Origin: Ancylostoma caninum
Taxonomy: Eukaryota > Nematoda > Chromadorea > Rhabditida > Ancylostomatidae
Length of the DNA: 64,000 nt
Reading direction: 5' to 3'
Assembly: GCA_037903475.1 (NCBI GenBank)
Contig: JBAJFG010000313.1
Coordinates: 186,001 to 250,000 of the forward strand
Part shown: positions 11,495 to 24,500 of the stretch, one piece after another
How positions within the stretch are numbered: the stretch's first letter is position 1
Layout: each line of letters starts with the position of its first letter
Notes under the pieces: generated by a model
What the model saw: only the letters and a program-made list of their open reading frames with translations
What the model was told of the DNA's origin: nothing
Database searches by the model: none
Translations under genes and position numbers: made by a program

Positions 11495-14400
11495 AATTTA
11501 CCACATTAAAACCTTCAATACAATGCATTAATCCTGGAAATTTTTCTTGTTTTCTTGCAAAGAAGGGATTCTCCACAAAGTGGTCCTGGCTACGGCTTTT
11601 TACTTGGTAGGTCCCATCATTGCCACAATTTCATCAAAGCCTTTGTTTTTTTTATTTCTTGTTTTTTTTGTAGTTCTTCCAACCAGCATTGTTCTCTATA
11701 TTTTATTTAGGAGTGTAAAAATTGAGACAAATGATATTTATAAGAATTGCAGTCATAATTAATATGAGTAATGGTCTTCTGGTGCTCCCAATCATGCCCA
11801 ACAACTGGTTTGGTCCTAGATACTGTGGCCTTCACATGCACTGTATGCAGCAGTATCAATCACATCATTACAGATTGCCCTATAAAGTCGCACAGCCGTG
11901 TAGCGCTAAATGGCCGTTTCAAACTTCGCGCCTTTTTCGAACAGTTACGTAATACCACTTTGCATGAATTTCAGGTGATTGGAATGCTGATTATAAAATT
12001 CTAGATATACCCCAGTGGTGAGTGTTTTTAACTTTTTCCTTATTTTTCCTGAGGCTTCCGAGCATTTTTTTTTAAATCCAGGAACCCTTACTGGGTCTTC
12101 CACCGATACGAATGTTCATGTGCTTAATTAACTATAGCATTCTAGAAGGAAGTTCGCTGAAACTACAAAAAATTTGGCCGGCCCTGTGTCGTAATGGGCG
12201 TGGCTTGGCGTACATTGATAAGTTCTTCCATTCCTTTTAGTAACTTTCTGGCTTTGTTCAAAAACTTCTACAGTGAGAAAATGGGCGTGACTTATCTCTA
12301 TTTGTTTTTCATGCTCTTTTATTATTGCCCTGTTCACCAATGTCGTGACGTATTCTGCACGCCTTGTCAAGTCTTATAAGGGGGCGTGACTTAATTTCAC
12401 TTTTTTCCGAATTCATTTGAGATGTCAGCCTTTGCACTTTTTTCGTCCGCACCGTACACGGCGCAAAACCACTCAGTCATCAGTCTGCAAGAGGCATTCT
12501 TGATCTTTTGCAAATTACGCTCATTTCTGGCCTGACTAGTTTTATATTTTAGCCCGTGTAGACGTGGCTTCACTACAAAGAATACCTTAAGGAATCATGT
12601 ATAGTATTCTAAGAGCATTTTGTAGTTAAAGCCAGGGACAGAACACTTCAGTAACATAGACCCGCTCGAACGCGTCGCTCCACGTGTAACGTGGTACTCT
12701 GATTGTCTGCGCATCCACACATCTCGCTGATATCTTGTTCAAACCTGTCTGTTCTTGTCCTAGCCTTTCTAAAAAGGTGGTAAGACATGTGCGGAAAGGT
12801 CCCGACCACTGGAGTCTTCTGTATGTCTTTCGGTCTTACTCATGTCAGGTTATAAAATGATAGCTAACATTGATTGGGACTTTGTAGCTAAGCCACGCCC
12901 ACTTGAGTTTATTCCTAGGGAAGATGAGGGCAGAAATATGCATGTTTTTTTATCTGTTTTACGTAAGTAATTACTAGATTGCAGATTTATGGAAACTGTA
13001 TTTTGAAATCTTAACGATTCTTATCGTTAATCGAAGGATCGATTTATCGATTGTCTGGAGGACCACATGTTAGGGTTGCCTAAGAAAATGCTTGTGACGT
13101 CATCAATAGGTAGATTCGACCATTTGCGTTTTCTTAGTTATTTTTAATGATGCCCCAAGTTTGCTGAGAAGTACTGTAGCTAATTTTTTCCGCAGTCACA
13201 CCATCTCTACAGTAGCACTTCTAAGTTCATCAAAAAGTGTCAACAAGTGCCTGATAATCAATCACTGTTCATAGTTCTGTGCACACCTTGCATAACTATT
13301 GATCTTTGCTGATCTCCCCAGTATTTTCTTTGCGCACTCGGCCGACAAAGCCGATTAGGCAACAATCCAGCGTGTTAGTTTCCTGTTTAACAACAAACAA
13401 TGGAGGTGTGCAAGTTTTGCAAGTATTGATTAGAACTTGGATCGATTTTCTGGGAGTTCTGGAACTTCCGCAGAGTTTCTGATTGATTAGCTTCTGCTTA
13501 TTCAATCGACATTTACCAAGCACATGAGTACTTACACCAAAAAAATTCTCTACACAGAAAAAATTCTTATTTTTTATTTGTTGTTCTTTATTTTGATTTT
13601 CTTTTACATAGTTACTTATATTACCTCCGCAAAGTTAAATAGCACCATGATGAGAGACGCAGACGGCGAAGGGCCGCCGCGCGGAGGGTGGGAGGAAATG
13701 CAGAAAATGGGGGAGAGGAGTGAGTTGGAAAAAATATGAGTTTTTCGTCTGCTCTTGAAGAAGGTAGACACTAGAAAATAGCCCCTGCTGAAGAGACTAG
13801 AGATGACTCAAAGGGTCGCCACTTTCAGAGTAGTAGCAAACATTCAGTCAGAGTCAGAGAAGCACTGTTATGGTTGGAGACGCAGTGGGACGAAGGTGAC
13901 AGGACCGTTGTGGGGTTATGGGTACAGTTCCTTCTCTACTTCCGCTCCCTAATCACCTTGAGCCGGAGAAATAGTGTCAGACAAAGAGACGCAGACAGCT
14001 GAACGGTCTGAGATCAACCCGAGGCCGTTGTCCGACGCCAACACCCCACCACAACGCACAAAACATGCATTCATGTGTGGTTTTTGTCATCGTTGAGTGC
14101 ATCGGAATCGGCGTCGACGTCAACGTCGCATCCCATTATCGATCGATCCGAATTGTGTGCATAGCACCAGCTACTGCAAAGTACATCTAGCCACATATTA
14201 GCTGAATGAATTCACACCAAATTTCGCAATTCCATCACCTCGGCCGCCGGCCGTAGCTCGCTCCTCCAGCCATGCACAGCTTGAGGACGTTTTCAAGGTG
14301 GGACCTTTAGCATTACCGTATTCTCAAGTGTTAAAACAGGGGCTGTAGCATCATCGAGGTTACACGCGGTAAACGTGTTGAAACCGCACAAATTTACTAG

Positions 14401-15168
14401 TTGCAAACACGGGCGTCAGTATACTTACTATAGTTAGGTCCAAATAATGCACTGGATACTTATCGATTTATTCGAGATTTAAAAATTCGATTTCGAGTAA
14501 GTCTATAGTTCGCATGTTTTAAAAAGTGGAAGTAATACAATCTACCAGGATTGATCGGGGGGCATTTAAGTCTGCATATAAGTCTATCTTTTTTTCCTAA
14601 ACATTCGATTTTTTCTGATTCTTTTTATTCCTGAATGACTAATTAAGTAAATTGAGTTACTCGACTTTTGATCGGTCCTAAGTATAGTGCTTACCCTGGG
14701 TAATCCAATGACGCATCTCGGCTCAAATCTATGCCACTCAACGGGGTTTTTGAGAGCAACTTTCCTCAATTTTGCGGTTATTACTGCATATCAATGCAAG
14801 CATCAATACGGGGCAGAAAATTAAGGATAATTCCAGAAATGGAGGTGGATGTGGCATCGCCACAAATATTAGATCTCCAGAAATTTCTGGATTTTTAGGA
14901 GTATTTACCCTTGTTGTTTCTTTGCTATTTAATTTTGAGATTATTTGTCTATTTTCTTTTTGAGGTTTTTAATTGGCACCTCATACATTTACAATTTTCT
15001 TTATACTAAACATTGTCATGCTTAATCATTCTAAAACAGTACTGAACGCTTCACCTCATAAATTTCCGTCAATTTTTCAGCCAGTCAGAGAATCCTGAGG
15101 ATCAGTATAGTTCCTCAATTAGACCTTATTCTTCTTTTTTGTTTCGTCTTTGTCTACAGTACATACAG
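11495..15168. other. Non-coding stretch without recognisable gene
   Basis: Short unrelated frames only. A TGACGTCA palindrome lies at 13095. GC-rich patches at 13,655-13,720 and 13,980-14,120 share phrases such as CGCCAACACCCC with the island at 17.9 kb and may be fragments of a repeat. One end of a family-B hairpin element sits at 14,690-14,735. Confidence 0.45.
14690..14735. repeat. Single end of a family-B hairpin element
   Basis: GCTTACCCTGGGTAATCCAA followed by TGACGCATCTCGGCTC matches the right terminus of family-B elements. No matching left arm was found nearby, so it is a solo end or a decayed copy. Confidence 0.45.
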
Positions 15169-15169
15169 A

Positions 15170-15338
15170 GAACTCCAAGCCGCCGTGTGCAAGGGGCGGG
15201 ACCGCGGCGCGGCTCACATGAGCAGAGACGCGGAAGTTCTGCATGTGGCTCTGGTTGTCTGCTTCTGCCAGCTGCAGAAACCCGATTGCTAGGCCACGCC
15301 GCGTTCCCGACTCTTGCACACGGCCGTTTATACTTCCT
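15170..15338. mobile_element. Hairpin MITE family A, copy 1
   Basis: The ends are inverted repeats: AACTCCAAGCCGCCGTGTGC on the left and GCACACGGCCGTTTATACTT on the right. The interior contains GACCGCGGCGCGGCTC and TGTCTGCTTCTGCCAGC, shared with the copies at 18.7 and 55.5 kb. GC content is far above the flanks. There is no transposase frame, so it must be mobilised in trans. Confidence 0.7.
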
Positions 15339-16890
15339 TGTATAATAAATTACAACTGCAAAAAAACATTGTCCAAGTTCAAAATGTAACTATTGCCAGA
15401 AAAAAAAACCTGCGAAAGGATTTCCAGAGAATTTTTCCGACAAAGAGGGGCGTCCCAAGAGTTTCTTCGGCGTCGCAACCACCATAGCACTTGAAAGTGG
15501 CAGTTGTCCTACAATGAAATGACTGAGATCTCCAGTTCATCACATTCTTAGCCAATTAATGAAGAGAAATATCGTGTGGCAAGAATTTCTCCATCCCCCT
15601 GTGCAATCTAACAAACTAATAGCTGATTCCCGAGAAAAATTAACGGAAATAAGAAATTTCGTTGATTTGCATTTTTTTGAGCAGGCAGGATGTTTGATTA
15701 CACGAAAAGACAGTGATTGCACAACAGGCTCGGGGGAAAAGGGAAAATGTCTCCTTTGCTGAAAACAAAAAGAAAAGTGGCAGTTCTAGTGACATTAACC
15801 CGCAATTTTGTTATTATTCAATCCACTCAGTGTTAGAAGGCATTTGGGGCTCTGTGTGCTTGCCTACGTCTCTCCATTGACACACTATCTCACAACACTG
15901 TTCGCATAGGGGCGACACGTGATTGTGCCCATAATAATGATATTTTTTGTAGTAGCTATTATGAATATGTCTTTTTTGGCTCCCTGTTTTATATTATTTC
16001 ATAAATTACTTCATGAATTCATCTCTTCACTCCCTGATTACCTGTATTCCTTACTATTGGTCCCTACAACATGTGTATACTGGGAAAAAAACCTTTAATA
16101 CACTCGCACTTGCATAATCCGGCCATCGTCGCTACGCCACTACTTCTCAACTGCGTCAACATACGGAGTTGATTTGGAAATAATTTTGACGGTGTGAAAT
16201 GCAAATACACGTCTATTCACACGTACGCCGCGTTTTTTTTTTGTTCTGTGGTTGAACGGCAGGAAAAACCTCGCAACCTTAGGCTTCCTGTCACCCGCCA
16301 CGTTTCTGACTGCAGAATTTCATCGTTGACCCTGAACTTTTCCCGGGGCTTCAAAGACGAGGGGAAACCCCTATGTGGGACGACCCCTACAACGTGCCCC
16401 TATCGCCCCGTATAATCTGTTTCCGTCACATTCTGCAGCATTCAGCCGCGCCAGAAGTTTCCAGGTGGCCAGTTGTGGGCGTGGCTTAAGTAGGTGCGAC
16501 GCGCGCGAGTTGTTAGCGTCTTAACTCCCATGTCGAGAATTTCATGGTGTGCATTGGATCGATATCGATCGATATTCGCTCTCTATTCTGGTAGCCATCA
16601 ATGTTAACTTCTTCTCATGGTGTCGTCAGTAATGCTGCTTCTTTCGACTTCCGTTGCTGCTTTTTTTCTCTGCAATGTGTTTATACTCGTTACTCTAAGT
16701 ATCGATTTTATTGATTTTCCATCACTCCTTTGCCAGAAATTTGTCGAGATGTGGAAGTATAGATATGTGTCAATCTTATCGCAGGAAAGATCGCGCCAAA
16801 TCATGTTTCTCGATCTTATAACTAATAGAAAATCAATAATCCCTTATTGGGCTTCCCTTATTGATTAGTATCATAGCAGGGTAATTTTTA
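15339..16890. other. Non-coding stretch without recognisable gene
   Basis: No supported gene. A nested palindromic run ATCGATATCGATCGATAT lies near 16559. Otherwise nothing distinctive was seen. Confidence 0.4.
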
Positions 16891-16892
16891 GA

Positions 16893-17560
16893 AGATGACG
16901 TCATCACTGGGTCCCAGCAGGGTCCCACCGTAGAGCAGCCCGCTTAATTGTCTGAAAAATGCGCAGGAATTAGCACGATCTTGGAGCAACGGAGCGTTTA
17001 TAGTTTCAAGAATGCTGTGATGACGTCATCCAGGATGGATATATACTTTCTGATGACGTCATCGTTGTGTTTCTGAAAGGTCCTAGAAAAACTGATCGAT
17101 AAATTTATTTTGGCGGATACAAAGAATTTTGTTTGATAGCTCTACGAAAAAAAAAGTCGTTGAAACAGAGAAATTCCCATCTTGATCAATACCTATATTT
17201 TGCACTGTGGTTCCTTTACTAGGCCACCGCTGAGTTCCAAAGGACTTCCATAAAGGAGTAAACCGGCCATTCATCATTTTTAAAAAACCGGCTAGATCCT
17301 AAGGAACCTTTTTCGGGCGTTTGTAGTTCTGAAAGTCCATAATGACGTCATTCAGTTCGGAATGTTTATGATGACGTCATCGCTGCGTCGCAGAAGCGTA
17401 CCACAAGGTGAATGAACACGTACCAAAAAGTTTTGAAGCGTTTTTTTTAGCGACATAATCTCATACGATAGCTCCAGAAGGGATTTAAAAGAGTTCTCAT
17501 CCCGATCAATACGCATATTTTGCACTAGGGTTCCTTGATTATATCACGGCCCTATTTTTC
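16893..17560. repeat. Diverged tandem repeat (about 323-bp period) with five TGACGTCA palindromes
   Basis: TGACGTCA occurs at 16896, 17021, 17054, 17343 and 17372. The pairs at 17021/17054 and 17343/17372 lie at equivalent positions in two related units, about 16996-17318 and 17319-17560. The units share further blocks: TATAGTTTCAAG against TGTAGTTCTGAA, CGATCAATACG against TGATCAATACC, and TATTTTGCACT followed by GGTTCCTT in both. The octamer is the cAMP-response-element palindrome bound by CREB/ATF bZIP proteins. Whether these are regulatory sites or part of a transposon family cannot be decided from sequence. Confidence 0.65.
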
Positions 17561-17689
17561 GGCTTTTATTGCATACCAGATTATCAGTATAAGAAATTAT
17601 GCCAATTAGCTGCATAATAGGTGTTACTACGTGATCTGTGCGAGCTCGTCCGGCTGAGAAGTGTGGTCATAGCCACGCCCACCGCTGAA

Positions 17690-18035
17690 TCACGCTAATT
17701 ATGCGCGTCCCACGCGCGTGCGTGCGCGGCCCAATATCACACAGTCAGGCGCATTGGTATGCACGCGTTAGGAAGTGATTGTCTTTGTGTTATCAATCAA
17801 TGCCCCGCCCCCTTTGGGCTGGCTGTGCTGTGTGCCTGAACGGACAAAAATCGTTATTTGTTGAGCAAATATAACACCCCATCGAAGCCGAGCGCCCCAC
17901 CACAGTCAGCAGCCGGGCAGCGTCCCACGCCAACACCCCCACGTAGCGCGCGCGTCGATGCCGACGGAATGCGTGGAAACACATCACCGCCGCCGCCGCG
18001 TGCCAGTGATGTTCACACAACATCCTGGGATCAGC
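17690..18035. promoter_or_regulatory. GC-rich, CpG-rich island
   Basis: A sharp rise in G+C and CpG against AT-rich flanks. It contains an alternating purine-pyrimidine run (CACGCGCGTGCGTGCGCG near 17711), a CCGCCCCC box near 17805 and CCGCCGCCGCG near 17988. It follows directly after the TGACGTCA repeat cluster. It could be a promoter or alternative first exon of the gene starting at 28.8 kb, or a GC-rich repeat. No reading frame with family resemblance was found. Confidence 0.3.
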
Positions 18036-18700
18036 TTTAGCAACGCTGATGTTTATGGACGGATCAATAAATCGATTTGTGGATCGTTAACGTAATAGTC
18101 GATAGCAGCCATTTATTTCGTAGAGAACAGCCGCATGAATCGGAAATTTTTATTGGATTATCTTATTTTGGCTGCCCTAGAGTTTTTTTATATCCTTCTT
18201 CCTGGGGTTTTTTACGATGTAGAGTAACCCACGCTTTCATTCTACTGCCTAGTTTTCACATCTTATTCATCTTCGCTTAGACAGCCCGATGTTCATAGAT
18301 TTTATGGACTCGTAAGGGTTAATTTTTTCCTAAAAAATAATATTTTTCTTCGTCACGCTGTCAGATCTACGTAAAAGACTGCTGCTAAGGAAGAGATGCT
18401 TAAATCTCGAGGAAGGCCTGAGTTTCCAAAACGATTATAATTCATTATATCTGAATTTTCCTACCCCTGATTTTTTTACTCCTTTTCCATGTTTTTTCTC
18501 ATAAGCTTTTCAACCAATCTCTGAAGAACAGTGTCCAGTAGTTCTTAGCTGTTCCCCGCTAGTGACAAAGTTTAACTTCCGAAAAATTATTTTACCTTTT
18601 CGGATCAAATTTTGAGGTGAGGTCATAAGAAAACGAATATACTATTCGTATCTAAAATTCGAACAAACTATAACAGCCAAGCTAAAGTCAAGAATAGATA
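18036..18700. other. Non-coding stretch without recognisable gene
   Basis: AT-rich sequence with short frames only; nothing could be supported. Confidence 0.4.
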
Positions 18701-18857
18701 CAGGGAACCCCAAGGGGCGGTGTCTAAGGGGCGGAACAGCAGCGCGGCCGTCTTTGGTAGAGACACAAGGCTCCGGTTGTCTGCTTCTGCCACCAGCAGA
18801 GAACTCAAGCATGCGTCGCAGTCCCATCCCTTGCACACGGCTGTTTGGAGTTTCCTG
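18701..18857. mobile_element. Hairpin MITE family A, copy 2
   Basis: The left end CAGGGAACCCCAAG and right end CTGTTTGGAGTTTCCTG are imperfect inverted repeats. The interior has AAGGGGCGGAACAGC, GTTGTCTGCTTCTGCCA and CCCTTGCACACGGCTG, as in copies 1 and 4. Confidence 0.7.
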
Positions 18858-20107
18858 GGGCAAAAATAGGTTCTTAATAGAAAAAATAACATAAATACTT
18901 GTTGATGTCCTCTAGAGTTGTATATATGCTTTGATCTAGTACAAGTGCGTCAATACTAAAAAGCGGAGAAATGGTTCTTAAAAAAGAGAATTTCAAGCAC
19001 TTCACCAGGAAGGTGCACACCTAGCAGCCTAATGAGCAAAAGGTTGGCTTTCTGTTGCTCAACACAGTCATTCCTTCCGCTATGTTCTCTAAGATGGGCC
19101 TTTTATTCGGCAAATAGCACACGAATAAATAGGGGCGGGTTTCTATCCATAAACGACGATTCTTACAACTCTCGCGCATTTAAAGGCGCCTCTAAATAAC
19201 AGAATCGCATCAGAATCACAGATTTTCACATAGGAATGTGCAGGATTCCGCATTGAAATGCCAGAAAACCCTTTTTCGAATCCTCGTATTGGAGAGAAAT
19301 TTGGCGGAACCAAGGCACGCGTACGAGTTTCACTCTAGTTCCGCTCCTAGCGCACTTCCGTGCTCGCCACGTGCACCTTCTGTCCTATGGGCGACAGCAT
19401 TCCAATGAACTGGAGTATCACCCCCCACCCCCCAGTTTAAGACATGCGCTTCCTACAAGAAAAGGCCTTGTGCAAAAGCCATAGCCTCCTACTTTGGCTC
19501 CGCCCAGTTCCCCCCCCCCCCCACCCGCCAAAAAGTCGCTTAACAAGGGGATAGGGGATTTTAACACTTCTACACGAAATATGTGCACCTCTGTGATCAG
19601 CAACTCGAGGAATTTGTTTTTTATGGAACCAATCTGAGGTGGGGCAATGCCTTGAATCGGGGTTTCCTATTTAGGAATGTACACACAGTCAGTTGATGTC
19701 AGCAGCGGATTGGCTACTTTTCGAAAGCCATAAAACTATTTTGTTTCAACTATACTGGGCGTGGTTTTTGTGCTTACATAGGCGCGGCCTCGAGTATCCA
19801 AGATCATATTGACGCGTGTAATACACGCCATGTTTGCAGAGCTCTCGAACGTGAGCAGCGATGATTCGACACGGGGCGCTTAACACAATGATCAGTTGAA
19901 CTGATCTGGCTCAATGTAAACACCTACTCTTGTTGCTTGATAATTTCAAAGAAAATAATTATTCGTAGATGTATTGTACTCTGTTTATGCTAGATTATTA
20001 GAAACCCCGTTTTGCGAGATATACATATGAGACTAGGAAAATCCTGGAACTTTCGTGAGTTCTGCGACGAATTCGCATCGGACACTGTAACGCATGTATT
20101 CTATGCC
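18858..20107. other. Non-coding stretch without recognisable gene
   Basis: A C-rich patch at 19421-19435 and a 13-base C run at 19510-19522 are the only notable structures. No gene could be supported. Confidence 0.4.
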
Positions 20108-20280
20108 TGAATGCAGCATTTAGATTACCCATGGTAGATGTGGTAACGCCTACGTATTCAGCTCTAACCTGGCACCCATCGACAATTTTACCCATACGTT
20201 TTTCACACCCACGTAACTGCTACCCGTGGGTAATCATACCTGTAGTTAAAAGCTTACTCACTATCCAGTGATGCATCCCA
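20108..20280. mobile_element. Hairpin MITE family B, diverged copy
   Basis: The left half reads TGCAGCATTTAGATTACCCATGG and the right half has CCGTGGGTAATCAT and CAGTGATGCATCCCAG, the inverted counterpart. These match the GATGCATCA-TGAGATTACCC-GGGTAA signature of the copies at 25.6, 27.7, 34.7 and 41.4 kb. Confidence 0.55.
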
Positions 20281-21077
20281 GCCCTGTCAAATGCATAGGT
20301 AACGAATGGATTTAACTACTGCAGATTTGAACTATTGAATTTTAAAACAGCATGTCATCCATGTTCCAATCGTGAGATTTGCATTTTTTTCAAATCGCAT
20401 GCGTCTAGACTCCATACGTTTCCTGAGTAATTTTGATCGAAGTATCTGGATGTGTGACATATATTAATCCTACATTGACGATTTCTAAGTAAAATCCAGG
20501 GAACGTCATGCAAATCGCTCATTTCGCGAAATCCGTACACGAGCGAATTTTTGCTGAACTTCCTGTAGATTACATAGTAAACGCGTAAATTCCAGTTGTT
20601 TTCACCGCCCTTCTCAAAGCAAAGGAATCCGCCGCTCTAGAATCACCTGCCTTCCTTTTTTTTTCTCCACATTTGCTTCATTATCTAAATGACTCATCTT
20701 ATGGTGTTCCTTGCACTGTAGCCAGGCTTAACGCGTTCTTACATCGTTTTCATGCTTTCTGACACTTTTAAAGCTGTTATCAGTGTGCTAGAGAGCACTG
20801 CAGCCGTTTGCCGCGTTGTTACTGGTGTGATTCGAGAAACGATGACAAATAAGGTCGATGAATGGCTGGAACATAAGAAGTATCCTTGGAGTTTTGCTCA
20901 CTTATCATCTGTTTTGGCTGATTGAGTAAGATTTGGCGGAACCAGTACTTTTCGAAAACAGTACTTTACTTTTCTTACGCATTTGCCTCTAGTTACTTAC
21001 TCCCATGTTTTCTGTATGAAGCATACACGCTCACTCGGTCATCTATTTCCATCTATTTCACTACTTTTATTTTATTC
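20281..21077. other. Non-coding stretch without recognisable gene
   Basis: Short frames only. Nothing could be supported before the microsatellite. Confidence 0.4.
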
Positions 21078-21590
21078 ATCCATCCATTCATTCATTCATT
21101 CATTCATTCATTCATTCATCCCACTCATTCATTCATTCATCCCACTCATTCATTCATTCGTTCGTTCGTTCATTCATTCACTCATTCATTCATTCATTCA
21201 TTCATTCATTCATTCATTCATTCATTCATTCATTCATTCATCCCATTCATTCATTTATTCATTGATTCATTCATTCATTGATTCATTCATTCATTCATTC
21301 ATTCATTCATTCATTCACTCATTCATTCATTCATTCATTCATTCATTCATTCATTCATTCATCCCACTCATTCATTCATTCATTCATTCATTCATTCATC
21401 CCACTCATTCATTTATCCCATTCATTCATTCGCTCATTCATTCATTCATTCATTCATTCATTCATTCATTCATTCATCCCACTCATTCATTTATCCCATT
21501 CATTCATTCGCTCATTCATTCATTCATTCATTCATTCATCCTATTCATCTATCCCATTCATTCATTCATCTCTTTCATCCGTTCACTCAT
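21078..21590 (+). repeat. (ATTC)n tetranucleotide microsatellite
   Basis: About 510 bases of ATTC units, interrupted by CCC, GTTC, TTAT and TGATTC variants. The period is 4, so every frame can read Ile-His-Ser-Phe repeats; the long frames here are artefacts. Longer higher-order blocks (ATCCCACTCATTC followed by ATTTATCCC) repeat around 21400-21500, which suggests local duplication. Confidence 0.95.
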
Positions 21591-24500
21591 AAACCATTTT
21601 TACCGCTTTATCTCTTTTTTACTACTTCTTTTTCTCTTTCTTTATTTACTTAATTCTCGTACTGATTCCCTCTTTATTCCATCTTTTTTCTCAAAATCCA
21701 CCTGTTCCTTCAATTTTTTCCCAAAATATCTGCCAGAATACCTTTATTGCTTTATTAGTTCATTAGTTCATCCTTTCATTCATTTTTCAGGGTATTGTTC
21801 GGTTCACATGATTGAAAAAAAAAGATTTTGGGATTTTTCAGTTCAAGGGTCTGTGCGCATTGCTAGTTGTTATCCACTTTTCATGGTTTAGTTTAGTAAA
21901 CAAGCTTATCAAGTTTCATCATATCAAAGTCCTATTTCGCACCCTGTAATATTCGAGTTATTTACACTTCTCAGCCTATTTTTTATGAGTCATTGAACCA
22001 TCTTCGTGAACGAGCTGATAGGCGGAGTGTAGTTGACTAGTAGTAAGGAATTGAATAGGTGAACTGCTTTGAGTTATTGATTTTTTGCTCAACAAATACT
22101 TCTCTTGTTGTGTTTCAAGCACTCCTTCCAAATGCGTCGTGACAGACGAGGCGTGAAGATCAGCAAGATAAGACGTAAGAAATCGATCGACGCGGCAGCT
22201 CGTAGATAGTTTTAAAACTCCTCAAAATGTGAGAACATCTATCCAAAATCAATTTTGCAAATCTTCTGGACTCTTGAATTTAGGAGGTGCCAACCATTAT
22301 TTTGCCTTTTTTTTTGTTCGGCAAAACTTAACTTTCCTAACAACGTCCTCTAAAAAGTGACAGTGTTACTTATACTGCTTTATAACTTCAGCTGAACAAG
22401 AAGTTGTCGATCCGTGTGCGTTACGCTTCTCTATTGTGTCATGATTATCAATCAGTCAGCGCGATATCGTATCACGCTATCGATTGTTCGGCGTTATTTC
22501 TTGTTCGTGTGAGAGTTGTCCAGTGGTTTATTAACTGGTTTCATCGGGGATGAGCATGTTTTAACCCATTGATCTATTGATTTACTTGTTGAAAACATGT
22601 TAAACCATTGGTCATCTTGTTCTTTTTTTTGCAATCTGTAATGGCACACTGCTGATGTTGAAGGGATCGCCTGAGCCGACGGAATTACGGTAACCTTGTG
22701 TCCCTCTAAGGGCATAGATGACATACGGTGTTGGTGGACATTTACCGTAGTATTGAATCGATTAATCGATTTCTTGCAGTTTTCAATATATCGACATATT
22801 TGAATGATCGACCAGTCGAGTATTTGCTTTCAAATTTTCGAATTTTTTGCACTACACCCCGTTTCCATAGGATTACGGTAGATATACGCTAGATACAGTA
22901 CTCTAAACCCACAAAATTCCCTCAGTTCTTCCAGAGAGGGGTCTTTTGAGGTGCTGCGCTGTAATATCCCAACCGTTTTGTACTGTACCCTGGTTTTTGT
23001 ATGGATGCGGTAGGAGTCCTGCAGCAATAGTGGTCAGAATTCAAGGGGGGAGGAGGAATTATGGTGATTATTGGCTTTTAATGAGAATCTTCCTGGTATC
23101 TCTATGGCTAGCATGATTATCGATTTTTCTGAACAGCTGTTGCTGATCATCACATTTTCACCTGAGTGTACATAACCTTTTGTGTACGTAACCATCTAGA
23201 AAATTCTATTTGGAACTGAGAGGAGCGTAATGCACTAAATATTTACCAGTAGCCTTTACTCATGGCTTTCCGGTGATTAGAACAATATATGTTTGTTCTT
23301 CCCCTTAAAGGTGTCCCTGAATTTCTTTTTTAGCTGTCTGCGTCTCTCATATCTGTACTATCTCATCAAATGTGCTACGTACATCAACAACACTTCACGC
23401 ATGAATACAATTTTAAGCTCTTATTTCGTAGGCGTTGGTCAAACCTCCCAATTTTTTTTCGTTTGGGTTCTCTCTATTTTAATTTCTGTCTAGTTCTATC
23501 GAACTTTCCTTTGACTCTCTGGGCTCTCCAGTTGGACAGCGCTATTTTTAAACCCTCTTTGGTTATTTTGAGCAAGTAAATAACGTTTAGGTGGCGACTT
23601 CTACGGAAATTTTACGTTTCTACTACGATCATTTACGTTTTACGTTGTACTGCGTTCATACTGCGATGCATGTAAGACATGCTGCCATTCTACTGCCATT
23701 CTGCTGCTGAGTGCCAACCATTCCCGAAAATTTGCCGAAATGGCCCTCTGTTCGTTACTTTCTACCTTACCTTTACTATCTCCCTTGTTGCTCGCTCCAT
23801 TCTCAGCACTTTGGCAGTAAAATGGCGGTTGAATGACAGCACATCTTACAAAATGTTTCCGAACGGTGGCGTTATTTTCATAGAATAATAAATTTTTCAC
23901 TGGCACCGTAATCTCGCCTCCGGATGTGAATTTTTCTGATGACGTCACCACTTTCTATACTCATCTTCGTTGCAAACATTTCACCATTCTGTGTCTATTA
24001 ATTACCAAAAATCAAAATAATATCAGTTCTAGGTTACAACTATTGATCGGCTGAGGAGAAATTTATTGATCGATGTAAATCAGCAGGTAAGCGCCACTGT
24101 TTTCTATGTAATGTCGTCTAAATAGAGGCTTCTGTGAATTGCTGATGACTGGTCGAATGCCTTTTCATACATGAACGTGAGTCATCGTCACGGGCAACAA
24201 TAGCTAACACTGCGTTCCCGAGCCGACTTCTGGGCATTCATTGAATTTCTGTCCTCTCAACAAAATCACAAATAAAAATCAATAATCACAAGTTGCATAG
24301 TTGGGCCAATAATAAGTACGGGTTTGAATCAATAATCGATTCTTTGTCTGCTGCTGAGTATGGCCTTATATGCATATATTTCATGCAATTTTTTTCTATA
24401 AAGATGAAATATTTTCTATCCACGAGAGTTTTTTTTCGCAGCATTTTTCTGCTTTTGACGCACATATGAATATCAATTTTGGGTCCTCTTCTAGATTCTT

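Noticed and set aside
17793..18040. Overlapping frames on both strands in the GC-rich island
   Set aside because: Open only because of GC-rich composition; no conserved motif, start context or splice sites support a protein.
20983..21891. 302-codon open frame rich in Ile-His-Ser-Phe
   Set aside because: It is produced by the ATTC microsatellite, whose 4-base period keeps all frames free of stops; the flanks show no family resemblance.
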